Positions 10,677-19,800 of a stretch of DNA of 64,000 nt are shown in pieces. Origin of the DNA: Ornithodoros turicata (lineage: Eukaryota; Arthropoda; Arachnida; Ixodida; Argasidae); contig NW_026999402.1 of NCBI RefSeq assembly GCF_037126465.1, positions 1,240,001 to 1,304,000 of the forward strand, written 5' to 3'. Each line of letters begins with the position of its first letter. Position 1 is the first letter of the stretch. The position numbers and the translations under genes were made by a program. The notes under the pieces are model-generated. The model was given only the letters and a program-made list of their open reading frames with translations. It did no database searches and was not told the origin of the DNA.

Positions 10677-11519
10677 TACACGACTAACACCTACTCAGTG
10701 AGTTCGACTCACATTCACGAGGTGGTCCCATGCACAGCGGCCGAAGTCCGGCGGCCGGGTGCCGCCCGTTGTACGACCGTCAGCGCGTGCCGAAGCCCTC
10801 GGTGACGGCATCCATGCGAACCTTTCGTGCAGCGTCGAGGCGAGCGTGCACCGTCGGCCCGACTCTGCAGCGCAGTGCCGCCAGCCGCATTGGCCCAAGC
10901 GCACCCACCACCAAAAACTCGCCGTGACCTTCTCTCTCCCCTCCTCTCCCCTTCCTTCCCTCCCTCCGTTCCCTCTTTCCCTGCCCCCTGGGTGATTATT
11001 TGGAAGGTCTTCGCGCATGTAACGAATCGTCACTAAATACTCTCTCGGAGGAGCAGGGGCCGCAAAAATCATTTATCTTTAATGGGATTACTTTACTTAT
11101 TCACGAAGAAAGATGCGCGTTGTAAAGGCAGAGTTCCTTTAATGTTGCGGAATGCTGTGATCAGTGGAGCTTCGCGCAAATGAGTGCCAGTGTTTTCGAA
11201 AGAAGGGACCCCACTTATCTGAGTGGGGTAATGCAATATTCAAACAGTGTGTATGTCGGCTTGGGCTTATTATTCGTGACGCGAATCGAGGTTGTCCGCA
11301 GGTCGAAGAGTCAGTCGTGAATTTGTCACACCTTTTCCATTATCCCCGTTATCTTTTAGAAGTAAGTTCTGTTTTTGCTGGGCGTGAGGTCATCGTCTTT
11401 TACGTAGGCAACAGCGTAGATGGGTGATGGGTAGATGTTAGAAGAAACAAATGGATATGGTCGTTCCACCAGTGGTGTGGGTTGGTCCACTCTATTGCAG
11501 TAAAAAACATTGTAGAAAA
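10677..11519. other. GC-rich stretch and pyrimidine tract, no supported gene
   Basis: 10722-10925 is GC-rich and open in several frames on both strands without a recognisable product. 10925-10995 is nearly pure C/T on the plus strand. Nothing is recognised in 11000-11519. Confidence 0.35.
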
Positions 11520-11735
11520 ATTGAGAAAAATTGGAATGCGAAGATGACGTAGAAAGGCAAGAAAAGAAGAAGATATCGGAAGACGAAGAAACAGAAAAAA
11601 CGAAAGGGAGAAAAGCAGGAGAAATAATAAAAGAACACGGTGAACAAAAAAAAGGTGAACAACACGAAGAAGAAGGTGAAGTGGTGAAGAAGAAAAAGAG
11701 CAGGTGAAGATGTGGAAGGTGAAAAATCAGTGGCG
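11520..11735. repeat. Polypurine (GAA/GGTGAA-rich) tract
   Basis: Over about 200 bases the plus strand is dominated by A and G, with repeated GAAGAAG, GGTGAA and GAAAAA words. It is a degenerate simple-sequence tract. Frames here are open only because purine-rich codons lack TAA/TAG. Confidence 0.75.
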
Positions 11736-11984
11736 CTTGAGGGCGGCCGATACTGTGAAGGGTGATGCTGCTAGACTTTGCTTCATCGAGACTCCCATAT
11801 ACGCTTTGTCCGCCTCAATGCCTCAGAAATACAGGGTGGCGCATTGTGGGGCTAATTTATCTGCAACCCACCGTGTATTTGAGCACAGCACAGAACGTTC
11901 GTTGTAGTGGTGTAGCCCTTGCATTTCGGAGAGGAGAGCGAGGGAGAACTCTTCCCCGTGTAACATTCCCATAGAAGCCCCCTC

Positions 11985-12245
11985 GAAATATTTTGAAAGG
12001 GTGTTTTATGCCTTCTTTTGCACATTTTATACACCCTTTTTGGAGGGTGTTTAACAATCTTACACCCTCCTAAAAGGGTGTTTAAAGGGTCCAAAACAAG
12101 GCATTTTCAAGGAAAAACACCCTTTCAAAGGGCATTTTACACAGAATACACCCTCTAAAAAGGGTGTTCCAGACCATACCATGTAAAAAGTGGTTTGAGT
12201 TATAGGACAAGCCATTTACACCCATAAGGGTGTCTTTCAGTTTAC
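11985..12245. repeat. Cluster of short ACACCCT/AGGGTGT inverted repeats
   Basis: About ten words of the type AAGGGTGTTT and ACACCCTTTT alternate in opposite orientations over 250 bp. They can form several nested short hairpins. There are no terminal repeats or coding frame typical of a single transposon. It lies just downstream of the end of the prominin-like gene. Confidence 0.65.
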
Positions 12246-12389
12246 AGTGCGAAAGCCCCAGTGCTTTCAAACTCCGTAATTCATCACTAAGAACTATCTC
12301 ATCACTGTACATCATTGTCAATGGAGTTAACATAGCATAAACGATTACTGGCAGAAAAAAGAGCGAATACACGGTTGTCAGTGATCTAT

Positions 12390-12395
12390 TTTATT
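12390..12395 (-). terminator. AATAAA polyadenylation signal of the prominin-like gene
   Basis: The minus strand reads AATAAA about 95 nt downstream of the stop codon of the last exon. Position and orientation fit the 3' end of that gene. Confidence 0.6.
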
Positions 12396-12487
12396 TCTCA
12401 TTACAATCAGTTCATTGATATGCAGCCTAACTATATAACGTTTCTTATGCACATTGTGCAGCTCTTGTAGACAAAGTATGCCCGTGG

Positions 12488-12762
12488 TCATCTGTCACAA
12501 ACAACTCGACGCACGGACACGCAGCGGTGAACTGTTTGATTGCGCGAAGCTTCTTGCTCTTGGGGCGGAGGGTTGATGGCAATCGTCGGTGGAGGGGAGA
12601 CAGAATATGGCAGGGAAGAGTAAGGCGAGAAGGTGCCATGAGGTGATGCGGTGTACATAGGGGCACCATTGGCCACAGGGTAAGGGGTCATGCCGAAGGG
12701 TGAAGGAGGCTGTGATGTCTGGATGATGTAAGGGAAAGGAAACGTCCCCGAAGGAGGGTAGC
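12488..12762 (-). CDS. Prominin-like protein, last exon (proline-rich cytoplasmic tail)
   Basis: This is the predicted terminal coding exon. On the minus strand the acceptor TTCTATGCCACAG precedes GCTACC at 12762. Joining the final G of the exon at 13547 to GC here gives a glycine codon and keeps the frame open for about 90 residues to a TGA at 12488-12490. The encoded segment is rich in Pro, Tyr and Ser (PSGTFPFPYIIQ, TASPHGTFSPYSSLPYS, SPPPTIAINPPPQ) and has no membrane segment, as expected of an intracellular tail. Such Pro/Tyr-rich tails often carry WW- or SH3-type ligand motifs; that role is inference. The tail is longer than usual for prominins. Confidence 0.62.
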
Positions 12763-12894
12763 CTGTGGCATAGAAGTTGACGTTGACGCACGAGAAGGTA
12801 GGTTGTCGGTTCTCAGCCGAGTCTAGTATTTAATCACGGTAGACAGGTATAGGCAACGGCAGATATGGACAACCCGTAAATAGACTTCGTGCGA

Positions 12895-13245
12895 ACGAGT
12901 AGAACACTGATTCCCCGCATAACGCGCTTCTAACCCGCGATCATCGTGCCAATGACATCGCTCGCTTTGAGGACAACTGTAGGTATTTTTAATTCGAATA
13001 TTATAAGCATTGTTGCTGCGTTTTAGCCTATTACGGGTGCACAGTTACTAAGGCATCGCCTACTCACGGACACTGAAAAGAAACATCGAAATGAAAATGA
13101 TTGGTTGAGGACGGAAGGGCGTATGCCTTTTTGCGACGCTTGTGTCAGTTATGTCAATTGTCACAAAAAGACATACGCAACACGCTTTCCACAGACCTGT
13201 AGTGATAACTGCAGCGCTCTGCGCAATGTCTAACTTGAGCGGCCT
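12895..13245. mobile_element. Very diverged family P palindrome, abutting the next copy
   Basis: The left arm has CCCCGCATAACGCGCTTCTAACCC. GGCGTATGCCTTTTTGCGAC and CACAAAAAGACATACGC form the inner arms at 13119-13172. About 120 bp of extra sequence sits in the left arm. It lies within the last intron of the prominin-like gene. Low-confidence reconstruction. Confidence 0.45.
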
Positions 13246-13246
13246 A

Positions 13247-13495
13247 CACTCTTAAAAATGAACTTCACCGCATAGCACGCTCCTAGCCAACCATCATCTC
13301 GAATGATATCGTTATCTGCCCTGATTTGTTGAAAACGGGAGGCGTACGCCTTTTCTGTGACAATTATGAACAGCATAAGTGTCACAGAAAAGGCGTACGC
13401 CTCCCGTTCTCAACAAATCAGGGCAGATAACGATATCATTTGAAATTATGGTTGGCTACGAACGTGCTATGCGGTGAAGTTCATTTTTAAGAGTG
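13247..13495. mobile_element. Palindromic MITE (family P), best-preserved copy, intronic
   Basis: This is a 249-bp near-perfect palindrome. The ends are CACTCTTAAAAATGAACTTC and its inverse, and the inner arms are AACGGGAGGCGTACGCC and GGCGTACGCCTCCCGTT. TA dinucleotides flank both sides (13245-13246, 13496-13497), consistent with a TA target duplication. It sits in the last intron of the prominin-like gene, about 50 bp past the donor of the 13547-14179 exon. Confidence 0.92.
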
Positions 13496-13546
13496 TAGTA
13501 TTGCATCGGTTGTGGTTCTTTTTTAACAGCGTCGCCCATAACTTAC

Positions 13547-14179
13547 CAGAAGGCATAGCAGATACGTTGGGGTGCCCAGAAGGTACTCCGGGTGACATCT
13601 GTGACAGCTGAATTGGAACGTAATTTGGGGCCGGTGCCGGTGGAAACACAATGATCGGCGGCGGCGGTGGCAGAAGTGGGGGTGACGACAGAATTATCGT
13701 CGGAGCTGGAGGAAAAGTGGGTTGTTCGGTGGGACGCGGCTCATGCAGGATAACGAACGTTGCCGCCGACATCGTACTCTCTGCCCCTTTTGGATGCGGT
13801 GCAGGAAAAAATGTTGAGCTGTCAGCTTGTACCATTGCATCTTTCGGTTGCGTCTTTAGTGCTGTTGGCGAACTTGATGGTCTTCGCCGCGACTTCGTCC
13901 TTGTGCCCTTTCTTCCATACTTTGTTCGCCTCTTTCTTTTCGTTCTCTGACCTAGCAAGATGGCCGCTAGGAGGAAGGCAAATATGGCGGCAAGGAAGCA
14001 GACGACAACAGCTACGGCGTGGGCTACCCAGTGGCCGAGAAGGTCGTCGACGAACATTGCACAGAGTGTTGTCATTCCCGACGTTATGACGTTGTTCACC
14101 ACTACGCAATTACCGATAGGGTAGTCTGTGGCGTTGCTGGATGCTCGCTTGGTGCCAGCACTGTCCGTTCCGGAGGTCC
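13547..14179 (-). CDS. Prominin-like protein, exon with fifth membrane span and tail start
   Basis: On the minus strand the acceptor (pyrimidine-rich, ending TTAATTTCGCAG) lies just before 14179 and the donor CTG|GTAAGT at 13547. The encoded segment has GNCVVVNNVITSG, then CAMFVDDLLGHWVAH, then a hydrophobic span VVVCFLAAIFAFLLAAILLG, then the basic RTKRKRRTKYGRK. The order G.C..V.N......C..VVDxxxxxW followed by the last membrane span is the hallmark of the prominin C-terminal region (human form G.C.P..N.Y......C..VVDP.N.FW). The rest is a Pro/Ser-rich cytoplasmic tail. Codon phase at both ends fits the neighbouring exons (enters at codon position 2, leaves after position 1). Confidence 0.68.
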
Positions 14180-14374
14180 CTGCGAAATTAATAAGGCAAA
14201 ATAGGGTGATGTGTTCAACCGAGCGTCGGAAGGTAGAGGCAAAGGCGCGAGGGCCTCGCATCCGTTCATGTGTGGATATAGGAAATGTGTCTGGTATATT
14301 TACCGGGAGATTTTTTTAATACGATATTTCATGTTCAGTTATATGGACTGTACTTTCTGCAAGAGTAAGACCAG

Positions 14375-14465
14375 CCTCAATGGGTTAGTCGGTAGCATGT
14401 CTGCCTGCTGCTCGTGTTGCGGGACCGATCCCAGCCGAGGGTCCCAGCAACTTGGTGGCAGCGTA
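14375..14465 (+). repeat. tRNA-like SINE head
   Basis: GGGTTAGTCGGTAGCATGTC resembles an A box and GCGGGACCGATCCCAGCCG resembles a B box at tRNA-like spacing. No acceptor-stem pairing or mature tRNA structure is evident, so this is a SINE head rather than a tRNA gene. It lies in an intron of the prominin-like gene. Confidence 0.5.
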
Positions 14466-14657
14466 CAAGTTGCTTATGTGTGAGGAGTCTTTCTCGAAGG
14501 ACGTTAAATACTGTGTCGTGTGCTGAGCTTTTGGGTGGACCATTAAGAACCCTCAGAAGGGCAAAATTATTCGGCAGACTGATCGGCGTCACACTCTCAG
14601 AAAAAAGGGTGGAGCAATTATACCTTACAGGAGGTAATATTTGTCACGTATGTTGCG

Positions 14658-14798
14658 CATTCTTAAAAATGAACTTCACCGCATAGCACGCTCCTAGCCA
14701 ACCATAATGTCGAATGATATCGTTATCTGTCCTGATTTGCTGAAAACGGGAGGCGCACGCCTTTTTTGTGATACTTATGCTGTTCATAATTGACAATT
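14658..14798. mobile_element. Family P palindrome, left arm plus loop only
   Basis: The sequence starts CATTCTTAAAAATGAACTTC, continues through GGGAGGCGCACGCC, and stops after the loop (TATGCTGTTCATAATTGACAA). The right arm is absent. The loop is inverted relative to the copy at 741-997. Intronic. Confidence 0.8.
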
Positions 14799-15474
14799 TG
14801 ATAGAGTTGAATTTCGCTCGAAGCTATAGGGACGAACATGGTCGCGCAAGAAAGCCAGGGGGTCTTGATGGGGTTACGATGATCCCTGGAAGGTACGTGA
14901 CCTTTGATCCTACTTTACTGTCAATAGGAGGCCGCGAACAAGTGCCCATTCCTGGAACTCAAATCCTCTCCTTCCGATTTGTTTCGATTTCAGTTTGTCT
15001 ACCATCGTCATGATGACGTTCCTCGGGTACAAGTCAATTATAAGCACCGTAGCCCAGAGTTATACGAGTGTCGCGTTCAGAACAATCAAGATAGCGGGGT
15101 TGCCAAGAGAAGTTGGGATGCTACTCCCCTGAGACACGCAACACTGAAGCGACTGCTATTACCGAACTGCTCAGTACCATCCCACTATACTCAATCGCGT
15201 TGAAGTTTACCATCAGGGCTGAGTGTCCTGATGGTAAGCTGTGTGTCGTTGTCCTGTAAAAAGTGCCCTGATGGATGTCTTGATATGTAGGCGACACAAT
15301 GTTCCATCGGCATTGAATAATTGGCGGTCATAGTGTACCGGCACTGTTAGACTTTTACAGGGTAACACCCTGTAGATTGACGCCAGTACATTGTCTGTCC
15401 TCAGGCGTGTCTCATGTCACATCACACGTTAGCGTTTAAGGACAGCTGTAATCTATACTTAAATATGAACTCAC
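14799..15474. other. Intron of the prominin-like gene, no exon found
   Basis: I looked here on the minus strand for additional exons of the second extracellular loop and saw no convincing open segment with splice sites. A small hairpin, TTACCATCAGG...CCTGATGGTAA, lies at 15208-15237. Confidence 0.4.
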
Positions 15475-16186
15475 CGTGCTGAGGTAGCTGTAGAACAGAG
15501 ATGCCTGGTTCGCCGCACTTGCGTATCACTTCGCTTGGCACCAGTCTGGAGTACGGCTCACGGCGAGAGTCGGTTGGCCAGAGGCGCTGCATACCATCAT
15601 CCAGAACAGCGTAGTCGCCAGCATAGAACGGCCTGCAGATATAGCTGTGCCCCAATACACACTCGGGGATCAGACTAGCCACGAAAGGCAACGCCGAAGT
15701 GCTATAGATCGACAAGAACACTCCAGCTGTTACGAACAGGACAGCTATTTTCATAACTGCAATTTCCCGGTGCATATTCCGTTTACGCTTCGTATTACCC
15801 AGCACGACACAGCCGAAGAAGCAAGCTGCTACGGAGACAAGCACAGCAGGAACCAGCGGGATGACCGCAAGCATGTTGATGTCGACGCTGCTCTTTACGT
15901 CGGCGAAGACGTGGAACTTCTCGTCGAAATGCGAAAGGTTGGCGCGAATGAGGTTCAAGGAGGCTTGAGTGTCGGTCATGTCGGCTAAGATGCGCTCTTG
16001 GATGAGGCTCTCGTTCCCCGGGTCAGCTGCCACTTCGCTGCGGATCATGTCTCGGGAGGTTCGCACGACGTATGACGACAGCGTCTCAAATATCCACGAA
16101 TAGGTGTCGGGCATTTCTTCCTTTAGCGTGCGTGCCATGTTGGAACGTGTGCCGAAGATAGAGATGATAAGCATTAGAAGGGCTCC
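15475..16186 (-). CDS. Prominin-like protein, exon with membrane spans 2-4
   Basis: On the minus strand the acceptor ACGCAG|GGAGCC starts the exon at 16186 and the donor CACG|GTGAGT ends it at 15475. The 712-nt exon encodes about 237 residues. It begins with the end of a membrane span (GALLMLIISIFG), followed by an extracellular loop of about 90 residues. Then come span 3 (NMLAVIPLVPAVLVSVAACF), a short basic intracellular loop (NTKRKRNMHRE), span 4 (IAVLFVTAGVFLSIYSTSAL), and the start of a second loop with CVLGHSYICRPFYAGDYAVLD. The C......C+P.Y pattern just after span 4 matches prominins. The exon enters in phase 0 and leaves after codon position 1, matching both neighbours. Confidence 0.68.
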
Positions 16187-16785
16187 CTGCGTAATACATT
16201 ACATGTTTCAGTTCTCAAGGCTCCATGGTCAGGCTCGCGAAAATCTTATGCGGCTTCAGCTTTTGGTAAACGCTTACACATGTTCATTACGCGTAAAACA
16301 TCCGTCAATCATACGCGCACATCTATGACAGATGAGAACGGGCTCGACATTCATTATTTCTTGGAGTTCGACGCCATTGTCATGCCGAGATTGGAACACA
16401 AATCGAACTAACCGCGAACACCCACAGGGAACGCCCATGTCTCTCTGCGACACCTATAATCAGAAAAGATGTCAGTAATGCTATCGGGCTGTTGGCAATG
16501 CATGATGGGACATGCAGTCCCACATCGCAGTTAGCAGAATGCTGTTGAAGCTGGCGTAGCAGCCACAAAGGGGAGCTCTGCGTTTAGCACCGGACACGTG
16601 TCCTGGATCCCTCGCCATGCCAACGTTCTGTACGTGCTGTCGTGACCTGACGTGTTTGCAGAACAGGTCGCGGAACAAGAGAACACAGCATTGTCGCCTG
16701 CGTTGATTGAAAATGAAGCGCAACTGCTTGCTCACGGTAAGCGGAATTGAGTAAGGACCCGCGGCAGCCTTGCAAGACACGTCTA

Positions 16786-16850
16786 CAGTCTTAAAAATGA
16801 ACTTCACCGCATAGCACGCGCTCCTGGCCAACCATCATGTCGAATGATGT
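16786..16850. mobile_element. Family P palindrome, left-arm fragment
   Basis: CAGTCTTAAAAATGAACTTCACC and CGCTCCTGGCCAACCATCAT match the outer left arm. The rest of the element is absent. It lies in an intron of the prominin-like gene. Confidence 0.75.
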
Positions 16851-17172
16851 CGACTTCATGGAACGGATGCCTTTTCTGCTCTCGAACATATATAGTACAT
16901 AAGGAGAGGAAGTTCGGTGCCTTGTCTTTATTCGCTGCCTTTAAGGTCTTTAGGACTATTAACGATGAAAACATGGATATTACTTTGATTATGGTGCAAA
17001 TAATATTCATACAGTACAATAACTTTGAAACGTCCAATGTACGGTGAACGCGATGTGGGTGAAGGCTTGGATAGTCAAAACCTGAGGACCTAAATTATGG
17101 CGTCAAATCTGCTAGAGGCAGTGGCACGCTCCTGCGGATGACGTCATGTGAATAAACCGTATTGCGACTTAC

Positions 17173-17570
17173 CTGACAGAATATGAAGCCCACGGCCAAT
17201 ACTATGAAGGTTGTTGTCGCTGCGACAGGAAGCATTTGGCTCAGATACCATGCTCCTGGAGGACCCAACAGCAGTAGCGCCAACGCTAGAATGAACAAGA
17301 TCCAGATAATGAGTGAGGCGCTCTGCGTGCTCTGGCCGTCGTCCTGCAAGGCCTCGTCCAGAACTGCAGCCGATGGTTCCGCTGCTAATGCTTCCAGCAG
17401 CCTGGCATCCTTTGGAGCATGCGCTACCATGTTCACAATAGACTTTCCCAGGCGGCAAAGGAAAGGGCTGTATCCTCCGGGGCTGACGTCGAATGTGAGC
17501 AGGGTGATATTGCTGCCTGTGGGCACAGCATTTGTTGCCATAATCGAATGGTTCACATACCGAGTCCCGT
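17173..17570 (-). CDS. Prominin-like protein, N-terminal exon with first membrane spans
   Basis: The minus-strand exon ends at a strong donor (TGTCAG|GTAAGT) in phase 0, which fits the phase-0 start of the exon at 16186. It encodes an extracellular N-terminal part with NHS and NIT glycosylation-type sites and the block PFLCRLGKSIVNMVAHAPKD. It then carries two hydrophobic stretches, ASLIIWILFILALALLLLG and VAATTTFIVLAVGFIFCQ, the second of which continues into the next exon. Prominins have this N-terminal arrangement (a short F..V..F...V.P block, then span 1), but the Cys-rich cytoplasmic loop between spans 1 and 2 is missing here. The 5' edge is uncertain: the frame runs into a (GAA)n SINE tail, with a possible acceptor AG at 17571-17572. 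The signal-peptide exon was not found. Confidence 0.58.
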
Positions 17571-17572
17571 CT

Positions 17573-17690
17573 TCCTTCTTCTTCTTCTTCGTCCAATGAG
17601 ATGATGGTCGTGACAAAAGGGGCAAACGATGTTTGTCTATGTCTATGTCTGTGCAGTAATGGTAGGGACTAAGGACTAAGGGACTTCCTC
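17573..17690 (-). repeat. (GAA)n-tailed SINE abutting a coding exon
   Basis: On the minus strand this reads CTGCACAGACATAGAC...GCCCCTTTTGTCACGACCATCATCTCATTGGACGAAGAAGAAG. It matches the copies at 37183-37315 and 37673-37720 and, more distantly, the plus-strand copies at 18150-18330 and 34375-34580. Its (GAA)n tail ends within a few bases of the predicted start of the first prominin-like exon, in the same transcriptional direction. Confidence 0.7.
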
Positions 17691-18149
17691 TTCCCTGCAC
17701 GTGTTTATAAACTGCTCTTCCAAAAACTGCGCATTTTTTTGGCTTTTGTGGTGTTTTTATTGCGACTCCCGTTCATAAAACAGGACCAACCCACCGCACG
17801 TAACACACCACAACAAACTGTATACGTTGACCTTCGGCAAATAGTTGATCGATTTTCACGATACCGGTATCTTTCCATAGCTTTTCGGTATTCACATTGA
17901 ATGGATCGAACAAATTGCTGGTTCAAATTACAGAATCAAGCAATCTAGGAAAAATGTGCTTAACCTATAAGTTGTTTGATTTCATTGATTCTGGGCGTTA
18001 GAGGCTCACGTGTTTGTGTGGCATATGTTTGTAGCCTGCCTCGATTAATTATCGCAGTTTACTCCATAATTACGAAAATACAGAAGAAATGACCATGGTG
18101 TAGCGACGACGATGACAAGAGGCATATCACGCGCAATGTCTCATTAAAC
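17691..18149. other. Unassigned intergenic or intronic sequence
   Basis: AT-rich with no supported exon or repeat. It could be intron if the prominin-like gene extends further upstream. Confidence 0.3.
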
Positions 18150-18330
18150 AATTGTCATCATCCCTTGTACCGCTTCCTCCCTCCCCTCTGCTATGGCTTC
18201 CTTCTACTAACATGTCACCGTGGGTCTCATGAGCCTCTAGAGATTACTCCGCACGAAACCCTGGCCAATCGCCCTGTGTGGCTGGTGGCCACAGTTCCTA
18301 GTGGTGGAAGAAGAAGAAGAAGAAGAATTG
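18150..18330 (+). repeat. (GAA)n-tailed SINE
   Basis: The body has CCCTGGCCAATCGCCCTGTG, TGGCTGGTGGCCACAGTTCC and TAGTGGTGGAAGAAGAAG, ending in a GAA repeat. Nearly the same string recurs at 34375-34580. The left boundary is approximate. Confidence 0.75.
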
Positions 18331-19609
18331 TCATCATGACGCTCTGCTGCTCGTAACATTTTGATGGAGGTGCTGGCTCGCCCCGACGGAACTGCTGCTG
18401 CCATAGCCATCGACACCCCAGCCCCGACCTGCCGACAGACCTATGAGACCGAAGATGACCCGACCTGACCAGAAGCCCCCAGCCCAGTTGAGAACCGACG
18501 CCCGTGACAGCAGCACCCCGTGATGGCTCAGCTCCAGCCCTCGGAACACCTTCCTTCCAGCGAGCAGCACAGAGTCCCCATCGCTCCATCACCCACATCG
18601 TTGCCGAACATCATTCCTATCCCTGTGCCTTGTCCACGTCGTTGTTGCTCTACACGTCATCCACGTCGCTACCATCCTTCAACCCGTTAACATCCACGCC
18701 GTCGACGTCACCTTCCGCCACTGTCTCTTGACCATTGCTCATCTCCGTTGTCGCGTCACCATCTAGCGTGCCCAGGAGATCACGTCTTCGGAGGGGGGGG
18801 AGGGGGTGAAAACTATGAGCGCGGGTGACATAGAGAGCGAGCACGAGGCCTCTGTTGGCCACAACTTTCGAAAGTCGTCTCGGAGAACGAGGGGACGTCG
18901 TGACGTATGATACTCCCCTGCACGTGACCAGTGACGTACAGCGGCACAGCTCAATCGTTTATATGCGGCGCGTGAGCTGCGAAAACAAAACAAAGAAGAA
19001 GAAAAAGGCACAGGCCCTTCTCCACGTCGCGGCCGTCCGCGGCTGCTCTCTCCGTCTGTTTTTGTAGTAAATTCCATTCCGCAGCTATAACGCACTGGAG
19101 TCACTATATTGGGAGCAGAGTAGCGACACTGAGCCACGCCGGCAAGCGAGACCGCCATCTTGGGTCCGGCACGGCTGCGTCGACCAGCAATAGGACGCCC
19201 TTCTCCGCCGGAGAACTGCGCGCAGTATAGAACCAGCTCGGAACCGAGGAAACGGGTTTTGGATGGATGTGACTCAAGATGGACGGCGCGTTCTTGGAAG
19301 GAGAAACCACGTGACACGATCGGGCCCAATCGCGGACACCGAACGGTGGCTCCGGTACGGAAAAGGAATGCGATACTCTGTACTCCTATTTAGTGACTCT
19401 ATAGCGCACCGTAGAGCAAAAATATTTTGCATGTTGACTCCTGGTGGACAGCTTGACAGACCAGGCAGTCATTTGACGGTGTGAAGGTGAAGCGAGAACA
19501 CATGCCTGGTACGCTCTGTTGGCAGTGCGTCCTTCGTCTTAGCTCCGTTACCTTTGAAGTCCAGGTATGTCCCGTATGGGACACGCTAGCGTCCAAGGCC
19601 ACATGATCA
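18331..19609. other. GC-rich sequence without a supported gene
   Basis: Frames up to 188 codons are open on the minus strand at 18763-19329, but no domain or conserved pattern is visible and overlapping frames are equally open. Treated as noncoding. Confidence 0.35.
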
Positions 19610-19800
19610 CTGGCGCTCATTTGCTCTCACACGCTCGAACAAGGTCGCTCACTCGGTGCTCATGAATGAACGCGAGACGCTCATGCTCAGCTCATGGTGC
19701 GTGCGTCACTCAACTTTCCTCAATGGTCAGCTCAATCATGTTCATCTCGCTGGCCACAATGAGCATGAGTGAGTGTGCTCATGAGTGGGTTTTGCTGAGG
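19610..19800. repeat. Degenerate CTCA/TGAG minisatellite-like stretch
   Basis: Words such as GCTCATG, CACTCGGTGCTCATGAATGA, GCTCAGCTCATGG and ATGAGTGAGTGTGCTCATGAG recur in both orientations. A related stretch occurs at 53480-53740. Confidence 0.6.

Noticed and set aside
10695..11072. 125-codon minus-strand frame with a G/E/R-rich middle
   Set aside because: The composition comes from the adjacent pyrimidine tract read on the other strand.
11852..12372. Minus-strand frames just downstream of the prominin-like gene
   Set aside because: They follow the ACACCCT repeat cluster, and the gene's poly(A) signal precedes them in transcription order.
14375..14465. tRNA gene from A- and B-box-like words
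   Set aside because: No acceptor-stem or anticodon-stem pairing; flanked by SINE-type sequence.
17144..17599. 150-codon minus and 138-codon plus frames overlapping the first prominin-like exon
   Set aside because: They are shadows of the real exon; only the chosen frame has two membrane spans and in-phase splice sites.
18763..19329. 188-codon minus-strand open frame
   Set aside because: GC-rich stretch with several overlapping open frames on both strands; no domain, signal or splice context.
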